NCBI GenBank assembly: GCA_043759735.1
Contig: JAYUQC010000007.1
Location: 1-49,115 of the forward strand
Direction of reading: 5' to 3'
Source: CAISIP01 sp043759735
GTDB lineage: Bacteria; Pseudomonadota; Gammaproteobacteria; Burkholderiales; Burkholderiaceae_C
Length of the DNA: 49,115 bases
Shown here: piece by piece, positions 34,568-43,020 of the stretch
Layout: each line of letters opens with the position of its first letter
Numbering within the stretch: position 1 is the stretch's first letter
Notes under the pieces: generated by a model
Told to the model about the DNA's origin: nothing
What the model saw: only the letters and a program-made list of their open reading frames with translations
The model's database searches: none
Program-made: the position numbers and the translations under genes

Positions 34568-35697
34568 ATGCCCACGTCCTTGAACAACACGGCAAACAGC
34601 GCATCGACCAGGATCACAACCGTAATCGAGGTCACCACCGACGCGGTCGTTCCTTCGCCCAGGCTCTCGGTATTGGGCTTGACGCGCAGGCCGTAGTGAC
34701 AGCCGACCAGCGCGATCAGCACACCGAACACCATGGATTTGCTCATGGCCAGCGTCAGATTGGCCACCTCGACCGTTGCCGGCAGCGCGGAGATGAAATA
34801 GGCCGGCGTGATGCCCATGGACAGGTCCGCTGCCAATATGCCGCCGAGCAGCGCCGCCAGCGTGGTCCACACGGTGATCAGCGGCATCGCAATCGCCATG
34901 GCGATGGCGCGCGGCATCACTAGCCGATAGCCCTGCGCGATGCCCATAACGCGCATCGCGTCGAGTTCCTCAGTGACCCGCATGACCCCGATCTGGGCCG
35001 TGATGGACGAGCCCGATCGGCCGGCAATAAGGATGGCTGCCAGCACCGGCGCCAGTTCACGGATCAACGCGATTCCCAGCACATCGACGATAAAGGCATC
35101 GGCGCCGAATTTGCGCAACTGCTGCGACATCAGGTAGGCCAGCACAACGCCGATCAGGAAACCTACCAGCGCCGTGATGGGCAACGCGGTCGCGCCAATG
35201 CGGTACAGCTGGCCGGACACGTCGCGCCAGGGGCCCTGGCGCGGCGAGCGCACCAGGCGCCCTATGTCAAGCAACAACTGGCCGATGAGCCGCAGCAGAT
35301 CACGCCCATGGTCCACCACTTGGTAAACCTGCTCGCCCAGGCGCAGAAACCGCTGGACCCAGGTTGGTGCCGTGGCTGTCGGCGGGGGCACCGAAAAACG
35401 CGCCACGCGGTCGAGCATGGCGCGCTGGGCCGGTGAGGCCTGCAGGTCGGCCGGCAATTGGTGGCCCCAGGTATTCCAGAGCAATTGCGCCCCGGTATGG
35501 TCCAGGCGGTCCAACGAACGCAGGTCCCAATGGCCTTGCGCCCCGCGCGCCTGCGGCACCAGCCCATCGATGCTGCGCGTCAGCGCATGCCATGTCTCGG
35601 GATGGGCCAGGGCAGACGCAGACCAGCTGCCGCCCAGCGTCACCTGCCAGCCGTGGGGACCGGATTGGCTGTTGATGCGGGGGCTGGATTCATCCAT
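34564..35697 (-). CDS. mlaE: MlaE-family permease with N-terminal STAS-like domain
   Basis: A 377-aa protein. Residues about 10-100 resemble a STAS domain (GSWSASALA, LRSLDRLDHTGAQLLW), a role that a separate MlaB protein plays in E. coli. The permease part (about 140-377) has five helices with the family core RELAPVLAAILIAGRSGSSITAQIG and VTEELDAMRVMGI. The chosen start is M at 35697, just before the STAS-like part; the frame extends another 42 codons upstream and the SD is weak, so the start is uncertain. First gene of the operon mlaE-mlaF-mlaD-lipoprotein-cNMP protein. A MlaC-type periplasmic shuttle gene is absent here. Confidence 0.9.
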   Translation of the reverse strand: MDESSPRINSQSGPHGWQVTLGGSWSASALAHPETWHALTRSIDGLVPQARGAQGHWDLRSLDRLDHTGAQLLWNTWGHQLPADLQASPAQRAMLDRVARFSVPPPTATAPTWVQRFLRLGEQVYQVVDHGRDLLRLIGQLLLDIGRLVRSPRQGPWRDVSGQLYRIGATALPITALVGFLIGVVLAYLMSQQLRKFGADAFIVDVLGIALIRELAPVLAAILIAGRSGSSITAQIGVMRVTEELDAMRVMGIAQGYRLVMPRAIAMAIAMPLITVWTTLAALLGGILAADLSMGITPAYFISALPATVEVANLTLAMSKSMVFGVLIALVGCHYGLRVKPNTESLGEGTTASVVTSITVVILVDALFAVLFKDVGI

Positions 35698-36223
35698 GTA
35701 TCGATGCGCACTGGGCTCAAAGGGCAATTCAATTGAAAGCCTTGCGATCGTACCCGCTGTCACAACACCAGCCACCAACAATCCGTGGCCGGCGTTGGCG
35801 CGCCGAGACGCCGACAAGCCCATGGCGGCCCACCAGGGCAGTCGATGGCATGCCTGCAGGCGGCCCGGGTCGGCAGAGAACCGTCCCTCGCATGCGGATG
35901 AACCTGGTGCGATCAGGCCGAGTCAGGAGCCGATCCAAGTCACGAAACCTGGGCGTTATGGCCAACAATGACAGTGTGCACTGACTTTTAAGGTTAATCG
36001 TCACCATGGAGTTGTCTCTCGGCGGTATCTGTCGGGGGTAAATCCCGATTCACGCGCCAGCGCATTCATCCTACAGTGCAGGCACTCGAAAGTCGTCTTG
36101 TCCGACGGCCTGGTTGAGGACCCTGGAGACAATAACGACAGAATGACCGTGCACGCGGCCCACCCCGAACAAAAGGCGCTGGCAATCCCGGCGCCTTTTT
36201 TTCGTCCGGCCGTCAAGGTCGGA
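35698..36223. other. 526-bp gap between mlaE and mrdA
   Basis: It should hold the promoter of the leftward lipid-transport operon and the end of the shape operon. Open frames on both strands (for example 36001-36216 and 35729-36007, leftward) have no family resemblance and no SD. The right end holds the terminator at 36171-36199. I found no convincing -35/-10 pair, tRNA or riboswitch. Confidence 0.5.
36171..36199. terminator. Bidirectional intrinsic terminator after mrdA
   Basis: A 9-bp stem AAAAGGCGC/GCGCCTTTT with an 11-nt loop lies 25 bp past the mrdA stop. On the leftward strand it ends in TTTT, as expected for the shape operon. On the rightward strand a longer T-run (seven Ts, 36196-36202) follows, so the stronger signal points rightward, where no gene is known to be transcribed into it. 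Confidence 0.7.
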
Positions 36224-38173
36224 TCAGGGTGCCGTCCCCGGCCACGGATGTTCGGTTACCCGTCGGGGGGTGCCGATGGGCGCTGCCGCCTGCCCGATGC
36301 GCACGGCGGCCATGTCTTCCACGCTGGGGTATTGGCCCAACAGCCAATAGTCGAAGGCACGGCGCGCAATCGGCGCGGCATGGGCGGCGCCGAAGCCGGC
36401 GTTCTCCACGACTACCGCCAGCGCGATCTTCGGATCATCGGCCGGTGCATAGGCTATGTACAGCGCATGGTCACGCGATCGTTCTTCCATCTTGGAGGCG
36501 TTGTATTTGCCGCCGGCGGCGATGCCGACAGCCTGCGCCGTGCCGGTCTTGCCCGCCGAACGGTAGGACGCCCCGGCAAATACACGGGTCGAGGTGCCCT
36601 CGGTAGTGACGGCCACCAGCGCGTTGTGCACCACCGCCAGGTGCTCGGGCTTGAATCCCAGGTCCTCACCGGGTTCCGGCGCTATCGGCGTCCGTGCCCG
36701 GGTCATGGCATCCTGCGTCGCGATCACCAGTTGCGGCTTGTGCCTGACCCCCTTGTTGGCCAGTATCGCGGTCGCCTGGGCCAGTTGCAGCATGGTGAAG
36801 GTGTTGTAGCCTTGTCCGATGCCCAGCGAGATGGTCTCGCCGGCAAACCATTTCTGCTGCTCGGCCCGCTTGTAGTAGTTGCGCTTCCATTCCCGGCTTG
36901 GCAGCAGGCCGCGCAACTCGCCCTGGATGTCGATGCCGGTGATCTGGCCTAAGCCCAGCGGAGCCATGAAATCATGGATGGTGTCCACACCCAGATCGTT
37001 GGCCAGTGAATAAAAGTACACGTTGCTCGACTTCGCAATTGCTGCATGCATGTCGACCGGTCCGAGTCCGTGATCGCCGTGGCTGCGGAACTGGTGACCG
37101 GCAAAGGTCCAGGTGCCATTGTCCTGGATGATGGTGCCCGCCGCGCGCTTGCCCGTGTGCAATGCCGCCAGCGCCATGAACGGTTTGTACGTCGAGCCCG
37201 GCGGGTAGGTGCCGCGCAGCGCACGATTGAGCAGCGGCTTGTCGATCGACTCATTGAGCGCCTGCCAGCTCTCGACATCGATGCCGTCTACAAACAGATT
37301 CGGGTCGAAGGTCGGCTTGCTGACAAAGGCCAGCACCTGACCTGTCTTGGGGTCGAGTGCGACCAGCGCGCCGCGACGATCGCCAAACAAGTCCTCGACC
37401 AGCTTTTGCAGCTTGATGTCGATTGCCAGCACCACGGTATCGCCGGGCATCGACGGATTGCTGGACAGCTTGCGCACCGCCCGCCCGCCGGCCGATGTCT
37501 CCATCGAATCGACACCGGTGCGGCCATGCAGACTGGACTCGAAGCTTTGCTCCACACCGAGTTTGCCGATGTACTCGGTGCCCCGGTAATTGGCCGCATC
37601 GTCTGAATCGTCGAGCTTGTCTTTTTCGGCCCGGTTGATACGCCCGATGTAGCCGATCAGATGGCTGGCTAGTTCACCGTACGGATAGCTGCGAAACAAC
37701 CGTGCCTTTATCTCCACGCCCGGAAACCTGAACCGCTGCGCCGCGAAACGCGCCACCTCCTCGTCGTTGAGCTTGGTACGGATCGGCAACGACTCGAAGC
37801 TCTTGGACTCCTCCTGCAGCTTCTTGAACCGGCGCCGATCGCGCGGCGTGATCTCGATAATTTGAGCCAGGGCTTCGATCGTATCGTCCAGCCCGACGAC
37901 CCTGGACGGTGTGATCTCCAGCGTATAGGCCGAGTAGTTATTGGCCAGCACGATGCCATTGCGGTCCAGGATCTGGCCCCGGTTCGGCACCACCGGCACG
38001 ACAGCCGTCCGGTTGCTCTCGGCCTGCGCCTTGAGATCGTCATGGCGCACCACCTGCAGCACGACCAGCCTTGCTGCCACCAGCAGGAAGCACAGCAGCA
38101 CCACCACGCTGACGACGAACACCCGCAGGCGGAACCGGGCCAGGTCGGCTTCGACGTTACGCAGTTCGGTCAT
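36224..38173 (-). CDS. mrdA: Penicillin-binding protein 2 (elongasome transpeptidase)
   Basis: Class B PBP that cross-links side-wall peptidoglycan with RodA and MreBCD; 649 aa, family length. One N-terminal membrane helix (about 18-42) is followed by the dimerisation/pedestal region, with the typical NRGQILDRNG. The transpeptidase domain has STYK (327-330), SSN (382-384) and KTG (542-544). The tail after about 620 is short and proline-rich. The start has a modest GAG SD. It lies 41 bp downstream of mreD and ends the operon at a terminator. The usual following gene, rodA (mrdB), is missing from this place. Confidence 0.95.
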   Translation of the reverse strand: MTELRNVEADLARFRLRVFVVSVVVLLCFLLVAARLVVLQVVRHDDLKAQAESNRTAVVPVVPNRGQILDRNGIVLANNYSAYTLEITPSRVVGLDDTIEALAQIIEITPRDRRRFKKLQEESKSFESLPIRTKLNDEEVARFAAQRFRFPGVEIKARLFRSYPYGELASHLIGYIGRINRAEKDKLDDSDDAANYRGTEYIGKLGVEQSFESSLHGRTGVDSMETSAGGRAVRKLSSNPSMPGDTVVLAIDIKLQKLVEDLFGDRRGALVALDPKTGQVLAFVSKPTFDPNLFVDGIDVESWQALNESIDKPLLNRALRGTYPPGSTYKPFMALAALHTGKRAAGTIIQDNGTWTFAGHQFRSHGDHGLGPVDMHAAIAKSSNVYFYSLANDLGVDTIHDFMAPLGLGQITGIDIQGELRGLLPSREWKRNYYKRAEQQKWFAGETISLGIGQGYNTFTMLQLAQATAILANKGVRHKPQLVIATQDAMTRARTPIAPEPGEDLGFKPEHLAVVHNALVAVTTEGTSTRVFAGASYRSAGKTGTAQAVGIAAGGKYNASKMEERSRDHALYIAYAPADDPKIALAVVVENAGFGAAHAAPIARRAFDYWLLGQYPSVEDMAAVRIGQAAAPIGTPRRVTEHPWPGTAP

Positions 38174-38214
38174 GGGCTCGGTCGCATGAAAACACAGCTA
38201 TGGTCATGCAGCTA

Positions 38215-38745
38215 TCACAACGGACGATTCACGTCCGGGTCAGGGGCACGTCGCTGCGGAACCAACAGCAACACGCTGGCCACCGGCCACAACGCCGCCT
38301 GCAACAACGGTGCAAGCATCATGTCCCAACCCGGAAACGATCCACCAGCCAGCATTTTCACGGCCAGGCTGATCAGTAGCGCAGCCACGAACAATGGCAA
38401 CACCTGCAGCGCCTGCGATGGCACCGAAAACCACAACAGGCGCCGGTGGATGGTGATCGCAAAAAAACTCAGCACCGTATAGGCCAGCGCATTGGCGCCC
38501 AGAAGGCCTCCCTGGTGCACATCGATGGAAAGACCAAACACAAAGGCCGCGCCAATGCCCACCCGCAAGGGCTGGTGCACGCTCCAGAACACCAGCACCA
38601 GCGCCAGCAGGTCCGGCACCCAGGCCGCGCGACCCCAGAACCCGATGTTCTGCAGCATGCTCAACAACAGGGCCACCAGCAGGCTGGCCCAGATGAAGAA
38701 CGGATTGGCGGGCAACAGCAATTGCTGGCCCTGGCGCATGATCAT
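38215..38745 (-). CDS. mreD: Rod shape-determining protein MreD
   Basis: A 176-aa, roughly six-helix inner-membrane protein of the elongasome. Typical features are NPFFIWASLLVALLLSML at the N-terminus, PDLLALVLVFW and the conserved GLSIDVHQGGLLGANALAYT. The start M at 38745 has GGAG 7 nt upstream; the next M is two codons on. It lies 28 bp after mreC. MreD is thought to stabilise the MreC-MreB link. Confidence 0.93.
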   Translation of the reverse strand: MIMRQGQQLLLPANPFFIWASLLVALLLSMLQNIGFWGRAAWVPDLLALVLVFWSVHQPLRVGIGAAFVFGLSIDVHQGGLLGANALAYTVLSFFAITIHRRLLWFSVPSQALQVLPLFVAALLISLAVKMLAGGSFPGWDMMLAPLLQAALWPVASVLLLVPQRRAPDPDVNRPL

Positions 38746-38773
38746 GCCGATGCTCCAGTGGCGTTGGTCATCG

Positions 38774-39694
38774 TCATTTGCGCAGTGACTTCCTGGCCGC
38801 AACCGGGGCTGCCGGAACGACCGGCCGGGGCTCGATCTGTGTCGCCACGGGTTGCAGCACCATCACATGGGTCGTGCCGCGCACATGGGCCAACGGGCTG
38901 AGCGCGATGCGGGCAAACACCGATTCGCTGCGCCGCTCCACCTTGTCGACACGGGCCACCGCCAGGCCGGGCGGGTACACGCCATCGACGCCGCTGGTGG
39001 ACATGACGTCTCCGGCCTGCACATCGGTATCGGCCGGCGCGAATCGCAATTCCAGCCCGCCGGCCGGGTCGGACAGGTCGCCAAACGCCACACCCCGCAC
39101 GCCGGTGCGGGTATTGAGTACGGGAATAGCCTGGTCTCCGTCGGTAATCAGGGTCACTTCGCTGACCGGGCCGAACACCCGCGTGACCTGGCCCAGCACG
39201 CCAAAACCGTCGATCACCGGCGAGCCCGCGACAATGCCGTGCATCGTGCCGCGATCGATGATGACCTTGCGGCTGAACGGGTCCGCCGCGTCGTACAGGA
39301 TCTGCGCCGCCAGCGCCGGCGTGGTAATACGCTCGCGCAATTCCAGCAACTGGCGCAGGCGCGTGTTCTCCAGCGTCAATTGCTCGACCTGATTCGCTTT
39401 TTGCGCCTGCCGGGCCAGCGTGATGTGCATCTGCTCGGTGCTGGACTGGGCCGTCTGCAAGCTCTGGAAATAGCCCGCGCCGCCGCGCGCCCAGCCGACC
39501 GGCTGCAACACCAGCCACTGCAGCGGGTACAGTACGTCGGCAATCGCCACGCGCACCGGCTGCGTGATACGGAAGCGGGTATCAGCCACCATCAGAAACA
39601 GCGCCAGCGCGCTGCACACCGTCAGCTTGGACAGCGCCGACGGACCCTGGCGAAAAAAGGGCGGTGGCGTTCTGTCGAGGGTTCCAAGCGGCAT
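38774..39694 (-). CDS. mreC: Rod shape-determining protein MreC
   Basis: A 306-aa bitopic membrane protein with one helix (about 25-41), a coiled coil (about 75-118: LARQAQKANQVEQLTLENTRLRQLLEL) and a beta-rich periplasmic domain (KVIIDRGTMHGIVAGSPVI, GVLGQVTRVF, LITDGDQAIPV, GVRGVAFG). The tail is Pro/Ala/Arg-rich and typical of betaproteobacterial MreC. It scaffolds PBP2. The SD is weak. Second gene of the shape operon, 166 bp after mreB. Confidence 0.95.
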   Translation of the reverse strand: MPLGTLDRTPPPFFRQGPSALSKLTVCSALALFLMVADTRFRITQPVRVAIADVLYPLQWLVLQPVGWARGGAGYFQSLQTAQSSTEQMHITLARQAQKANQVEQLTLENTRLRQLLELRERITTPALAAQILYDAADPFSRKVIIDRGTMHGIVAGSPVIDGFGVLGQVTRVFGPVSEVTLITDGDQAIPVLNTRTGVRGVAFGDLSDPAGGLELRFAPADTDVQAGDVMSTSGVDGVYPPGLAVARVDKVERRSESVFARIALSPLAHVRGTTHVMVLQPVATQIEPRPVVPAAPVAARKSLRK

Positions 39695-39860
39695 GGCTGC
39701 TTATTGTCTCTTGTCCTGGGAATGTCGATCGGCGATGCCGCTCGCACCAACGGCGTGCAGATCTGTGCATATCGTCCATCCGCAGCCGCAGCGACCTGGT
39801 CACTGGGCCTGACACGCCGGCCAGTGCAAAGCCGGCGCACAGGCCGCGCGGCGGATCGAT

Positions 39861-40904
39861 CTACTCGCTGGTGAAGATCGAACCCACGCGATCCCACTGG
39901 TCCAGTGCGATGCCGCAGCCGCGCACGACGCAGGTCAGGGGATCTTCGGCCACCAGCACCGGCAGGCCGGTCTCTTCGGCCAGCAGGCGATCAAGGTCGC
40001 GCAGCATGGCGCCCCCGCCGGTGAGCATCATGCCGCGGTCGGCGATGTCGGCGCCGAGTTCAGGCGGCGTGAGTTCCAGGGCATTTTTGACCGCCGACAC
40101 GATGTTGTTCAACGGGTCGGTCAAGGCCTCCAGAATTTCATTGGACGACACGGTGAAACTGCGCGGCACTCCCTCGGACAGGTTGCGCCCGCGCACTTCC
40201 ATGTCCTTGACTTCTCTGCCGGGGAAGGCGGAGCCGATCTTCTTCTTGATCGCCTCTGCCGTGGGTTCGCCGATCAGCATGCCGTAGTTGCGCCGGATGT
40301 AGTTGATGATGGCCTCGTCGAACTTGTCGCCGCCGACCCGCACGCTGCCCTTGTAGACCATGCCACCCAATGAAATGACGCCGACTTCGGTGGTGCCGCC
40401 GCCGATGTCCACGACCATCGATCCGCTGGCCTCGCTGACCGGCAGGCCGGCGCCGATCGCGGCAGCCATGGGTTCCTCGATCAGGCGCACGTCGCTGGCG
40501 CCAGCTCCCAGCGCCGATTCACGGATTGCCCGACGCTCGACTTGGGTCGATCCACACGGAACGCAAATGATGATGCGCGGGCTGGGACGGAATATGCTGC
40601 GCGGATGCACCATCTTGATGAACTGCTTGAGCATCTGTTCGGTGACGGTGAAGTCGGCGATCACGCCATCCTTCATGGGACGGATCGCCTCGATATTGCC
40701 CGGCACCTTGCCCAGCATGGCCTTGGCTTCCTTGCCAACGGCCTGGATCGTCTTCTTGCCCTGGGGGCCGCCTTCGTGCCGGATCGCCACCACCGACGGT
40801 TCATCGAGGACAATGCCCTTTTCACGTACGTAGATCAGCGTATTGGCAGTGCCCAGGTCGATCGCCAGGTCAGTAGAAAAATACTGACGGAATGCTCCAA
40901 ACAT
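39861..40904 (-). CDS. mreB: Rod shape-determining protein MreB (bacterial actin)
   Basis: A 347-aa actin-like ATPase that guides side-wall synthesis under the inner membrane. Phosphate-1 motif DLGTAN starts at 16, then VVDIGGGTTEVGV (phosphate 2) and MLTGGGAMLRDLD (adenosine site). The N-terminal MFGAFRQYFS amphipathic region is the membrane anchor. The start M at 40904 is preceded by GAGAGGAT; the open frame extends 49 codons upstream without homology. First gene of the leftward shape operon and divergent from gatC. Confidence 0.97.
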   Translation of the reverse strand: MFGAFRQYFSTDLAIDLGTANTLIYVREKGIVLDEPSVVAIRHEGGPQGKKTIQAVGKEAKAMLGKVPGNIEAIRPMKDGVIADFTVTEQMLKQFIKMVHPRSIFRPSPRIIICVPCGSTQVERRAIRESALGAGASDVRLIEEPMAAAIGAGLPVSEASGSMVVDIGGGTTEVGVISLGGMVYKGSVRVGGDKFDEAIINYIRRNYGMLIGEPTAEAIKKKIGSAFPGREVKDMEVRGRNLSEGVPRSFTVSSNEILEALTDPLNNIVSAVKNALELTPPELGADIADRGMMLTGGGAMLRDLDRLLAEETGLPVLVAEDPLTCVVRGCGIALDQWDRVGSIFTSE

Positions 40905-41017
40905 CGAAATCCTCTCGGGCACGGCAAACACGTCGGATTGCCGTCGCCATATTGACCAGCTTGTAGTGCCTGCGTTCGCCATGTTCCGCAAGCTTGGGAA
41001 TGGCGCGCAAAGGCGGG

Positions 41018-41023
41018 ATAATA
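41018..41023 (-). promoter_or_regulatory. Possible -10 element for mreB
   Basis: TATTAT on the leftward strand, 114 bp before the mreB start. No good -35 at 16-18 bp is visible, so this is weak. The 197-bp mreB/gatC gap must carry promoters for both operons. gatC has no SD, and an A/T-rich TATTTTTCACC precedes its ATG directly, so a leaderless gatC transcript is possible. Confidence 0.25.
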
Positions 41024-41101
41024 CCTTATCGCCTGCCTGAAAATTGACCAACCACGCGCCGTGCGGCCCGTTTTGCCGCTGCTTTTCCGCTATTTTTCAC
41101 C

Positions 41102-41401
41102 ATGTCCCTTACCTCGTCCGACATCACGCGCATTGCCAATCTGGCCCGGCTGGAGCTGGATCCGTCTGCAAGTGAGCGCATGCTAAGGCAGTTAAACGAT
41201 TTTTTTGACACGGTGCAGAAAATGCGCGCTGTCGACACCACCGGCGTGCGGCCGCTGGCCCATCCATTTGAAACCATCGGTGACATTGCATTGCGCTTGC
41301 GCGAGGACACAGCCAGCGAGCCCGACAACCGCGCCGCAAACCAGCGCAGCGCGCCCAGTGTCGAAGCCGGGCTGTTTCTGGTACCCAAGGTGATCGAATA
41401 G
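41102..41401 (+). CDS. gatC: Asp-tRNA(Asn)/Glu-tRNA(Gln) amidotransferase subunit C
   Basis: A 99-aa GatC, the small subunit that stabilises GatAB. The N-terminal DITRIANLARLELDPSA and the end SVEAGLFLVPKVIE, with the conserved Phe-x-Val-Pro-Lys-Val-Ile, are diagnostic. First gene of a rightward gatCAB set, 117 bp before gatA. GatCAB makes Gln-tRNA(Gln) or Asn-tRNA(Asn) by amidation when the direct synthetase is absent. No SD is seen at this start. Confidence 0.93.
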   Translation: MSLTSSDITRIANLARLELDPSASERMLRQLNDFFDTVQKMRAVDTTGVRPLAHPFETIGDIALRLREDTASEPDNRAANQRSAPSVEAGLFLVPKVIE

Positions 41402-41518
41402 CCGGACCAGCCCCGCCAACGTCCGGAGCGGCAAACATGCCGTACCACCGCGGCCGATGCCGCGCACCAGCAGGTGCAATCGCCGCCATCCGTCCATCGT
41501 TACCCGACCACGCCGAGA

Positions 41519-43018
41519 ATGACACAAGCCTCCACCGAACTGCATGACCTCAGCCTGGTCCAGTTGGCTGCACAACTACGCCAGCGCACGGTCTCGGCGC
41601 AGGAAACTGCGCAGCATTTCCTGGCCCGTGCCAAGGCCCATGACGACCTGGGAGCCTATGTGTCGCGCGACGAAAGCGTGACGCTGGCCCAGGCCAGGGC
41701 CGCCGATGAGCGCCTTGCCAACGGGAGCGCCGGGACGCTGGGAGGCATACCGCTGGCACACAAGGACATCTTCGTCACCCGCGACTTCCCCAGTACCGCC
41801 GGCTCGCGCATGCTCCGTGGCTACCGTTCACCCTTCGATGCCACCGTGGTCGCGCGCCTCGCGCAGCAAGGCGCCGTAACCCTGGGCAAGCTCAACTGCG
41901 ACGAGTTCGCGATGGGTTCATCGAACGAAAACAGCGCGGTGACGGCGCTGGGGCATGACAAGCCCGAACCCGTGCGCAACCCCTGGAACAACGCGCATAT
42001 TCCGGGCGGCTCGTCGGGCGCGAGCGCAGCGGCAGTGGCTGCCAGGCTGATGCCGGCCAGCACCGGCACCGACACCGGTGGCTCGATCCGCCAGCCCGCT
42101 TCGTTTTGCGGCATTACCGGCATCAAGCCGACCTATGGCCGGGCATCGCGCTACGGCATGATCGCCTTCGCATCCAGCCTGGACCAGGCCGGTCCGATGG
42201 CACGCAGCGCCGAGGACTGCGCACTGCTGCTGACCCAGATGTGCGGTCCCGACCTGGACCGCGACTCGACGTCACTGGATCTGCCGCAGCAGGACTTCAG
42301 TCGGACACTGGGCGACTCCATCCGCGGCCTGCGCATCGGCGTGCCACCGGAATTCTTCGGCGAAGGGGTTGCCGACGATGTGCGCCAGGCGATCGAGTCC
42401 GCGCTGGTTAGCTACGAGAAGCTTGGTGCCGTGCGGGTGCCGGTGTCGTTGCCGCGCACCGAGTTGTCGATTCCGGTCTACTACATCATTGCGCCGGCCG
42501 AGGCCTCGAGCAACCTGAGCCGGTTCGACGGCGTCAAGTTCGGCCATCGCGCCGCGCAGTTCAAGGACCTGGCCGACATGTACCGCAAGACCCGCGCCGA
42601 GGGCTTTGGCGACGAGGTCAAGCGCCGCATCATGATCGGCACCTATGTGTTGTCGCACGGCTATTACGACGCCTACTACCTGCAGGCGCAAAAAATCCGG
42701 CGCATGCTATCAGACGATTTTCAACAGGCGTTCACCCAATGCGATGTGATCGCGGGGCCGGTTGCGCCCACGGTGGCCTGGCGCATCGGTGAAAAAAGCG
42801 ACGACCCGCTGGCCAACTATCTGGCCGACATTTTCACGCTGCCCGCTTCCCTGGCCGGGCTGCCGGCCATGAGTCTGCCGGTCGGCTTCGGTGCGAGCGG
42901 CCTGCCGATCGGCCTGCAGCTGATGGGTAATTATCTGCAGGAGGGCCGCTTGCTGAACCTGGCGCACCAGTTCCAGCTAGCCACCGATTTCCACACTCGC
43001 AAGCCCCAGGGGTATTGA
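41519..43018 (+). CDS. gatA: Asp-tRNA(Asn)/Glu-tRNA(Gln) amidotransferase subunit A
   Basis: A 499-aa amidase-signature glutaminase that supplies ammonia through a tunnel to GatB. The Ser-cis-Ser-Lys triad is Lys82 (LAHKDIF), Ser165 (GGSSGAS) and Ser189 (GTDTGGSIRQP), with the 24-residue Ser-Ser spacing of the family. The start M at 41519 is chosen for the family-like TELHDLSLVQLA beginning; 15 further in-frame codons lie upstream. The SD is weak. The stop TGA is 2 bp before gatB. Confidence 0.96.
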   Translation: MTQASTELHDLSLVQLAAQLRQRTVSAQETAQHFLARAKAHDDLGAYVSRDESVTLAQARAADERLANGSAGTLGGIPLAHKDIFVTRDFPSTAGSRMLRGYRSPFDATVVARLAQQGAVTLGKLNCDEFAMGSSNENSAVTALGHDKPEPVRNPWNNAHIPGGSSGASAAAVAARLMPASTGTDTGGSIRQPASFCGITGIKPTYGRASRYGMIAFASSLDQAGPMARSAEDCALLLTQMCGPDLDRDSTSLDLPQQDFSRTLGDSIRGLRIGVPPEFFGEGVADDVRQAIESALVSYEKLGAVRVPVSLPRTELSIPVYYIIAPAEASSNLSRFDGVKFGHRAAQFKDLADMYRKTRAEGFGDEVKRRIMIGTYVLSHGYYDAYYLQAQKIRRMLSDDFQQAFTQCDVIAGPVAPTVAWRIGEKSDDPLANYLADIFTLPASLAGLPAMSLPVGFGASGLPIGLQLMGNYLQEGRLLNLAHQFQLATDFHTRKPQGY

Positions 43019-43020
43019 CC

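Noticed and set aside
36001..36216. A 71-codon leftward open frame between mrdA and mlaE
   Set aside because: No SD, no recognisable domain, and it overlaps the terminator after mrdA.
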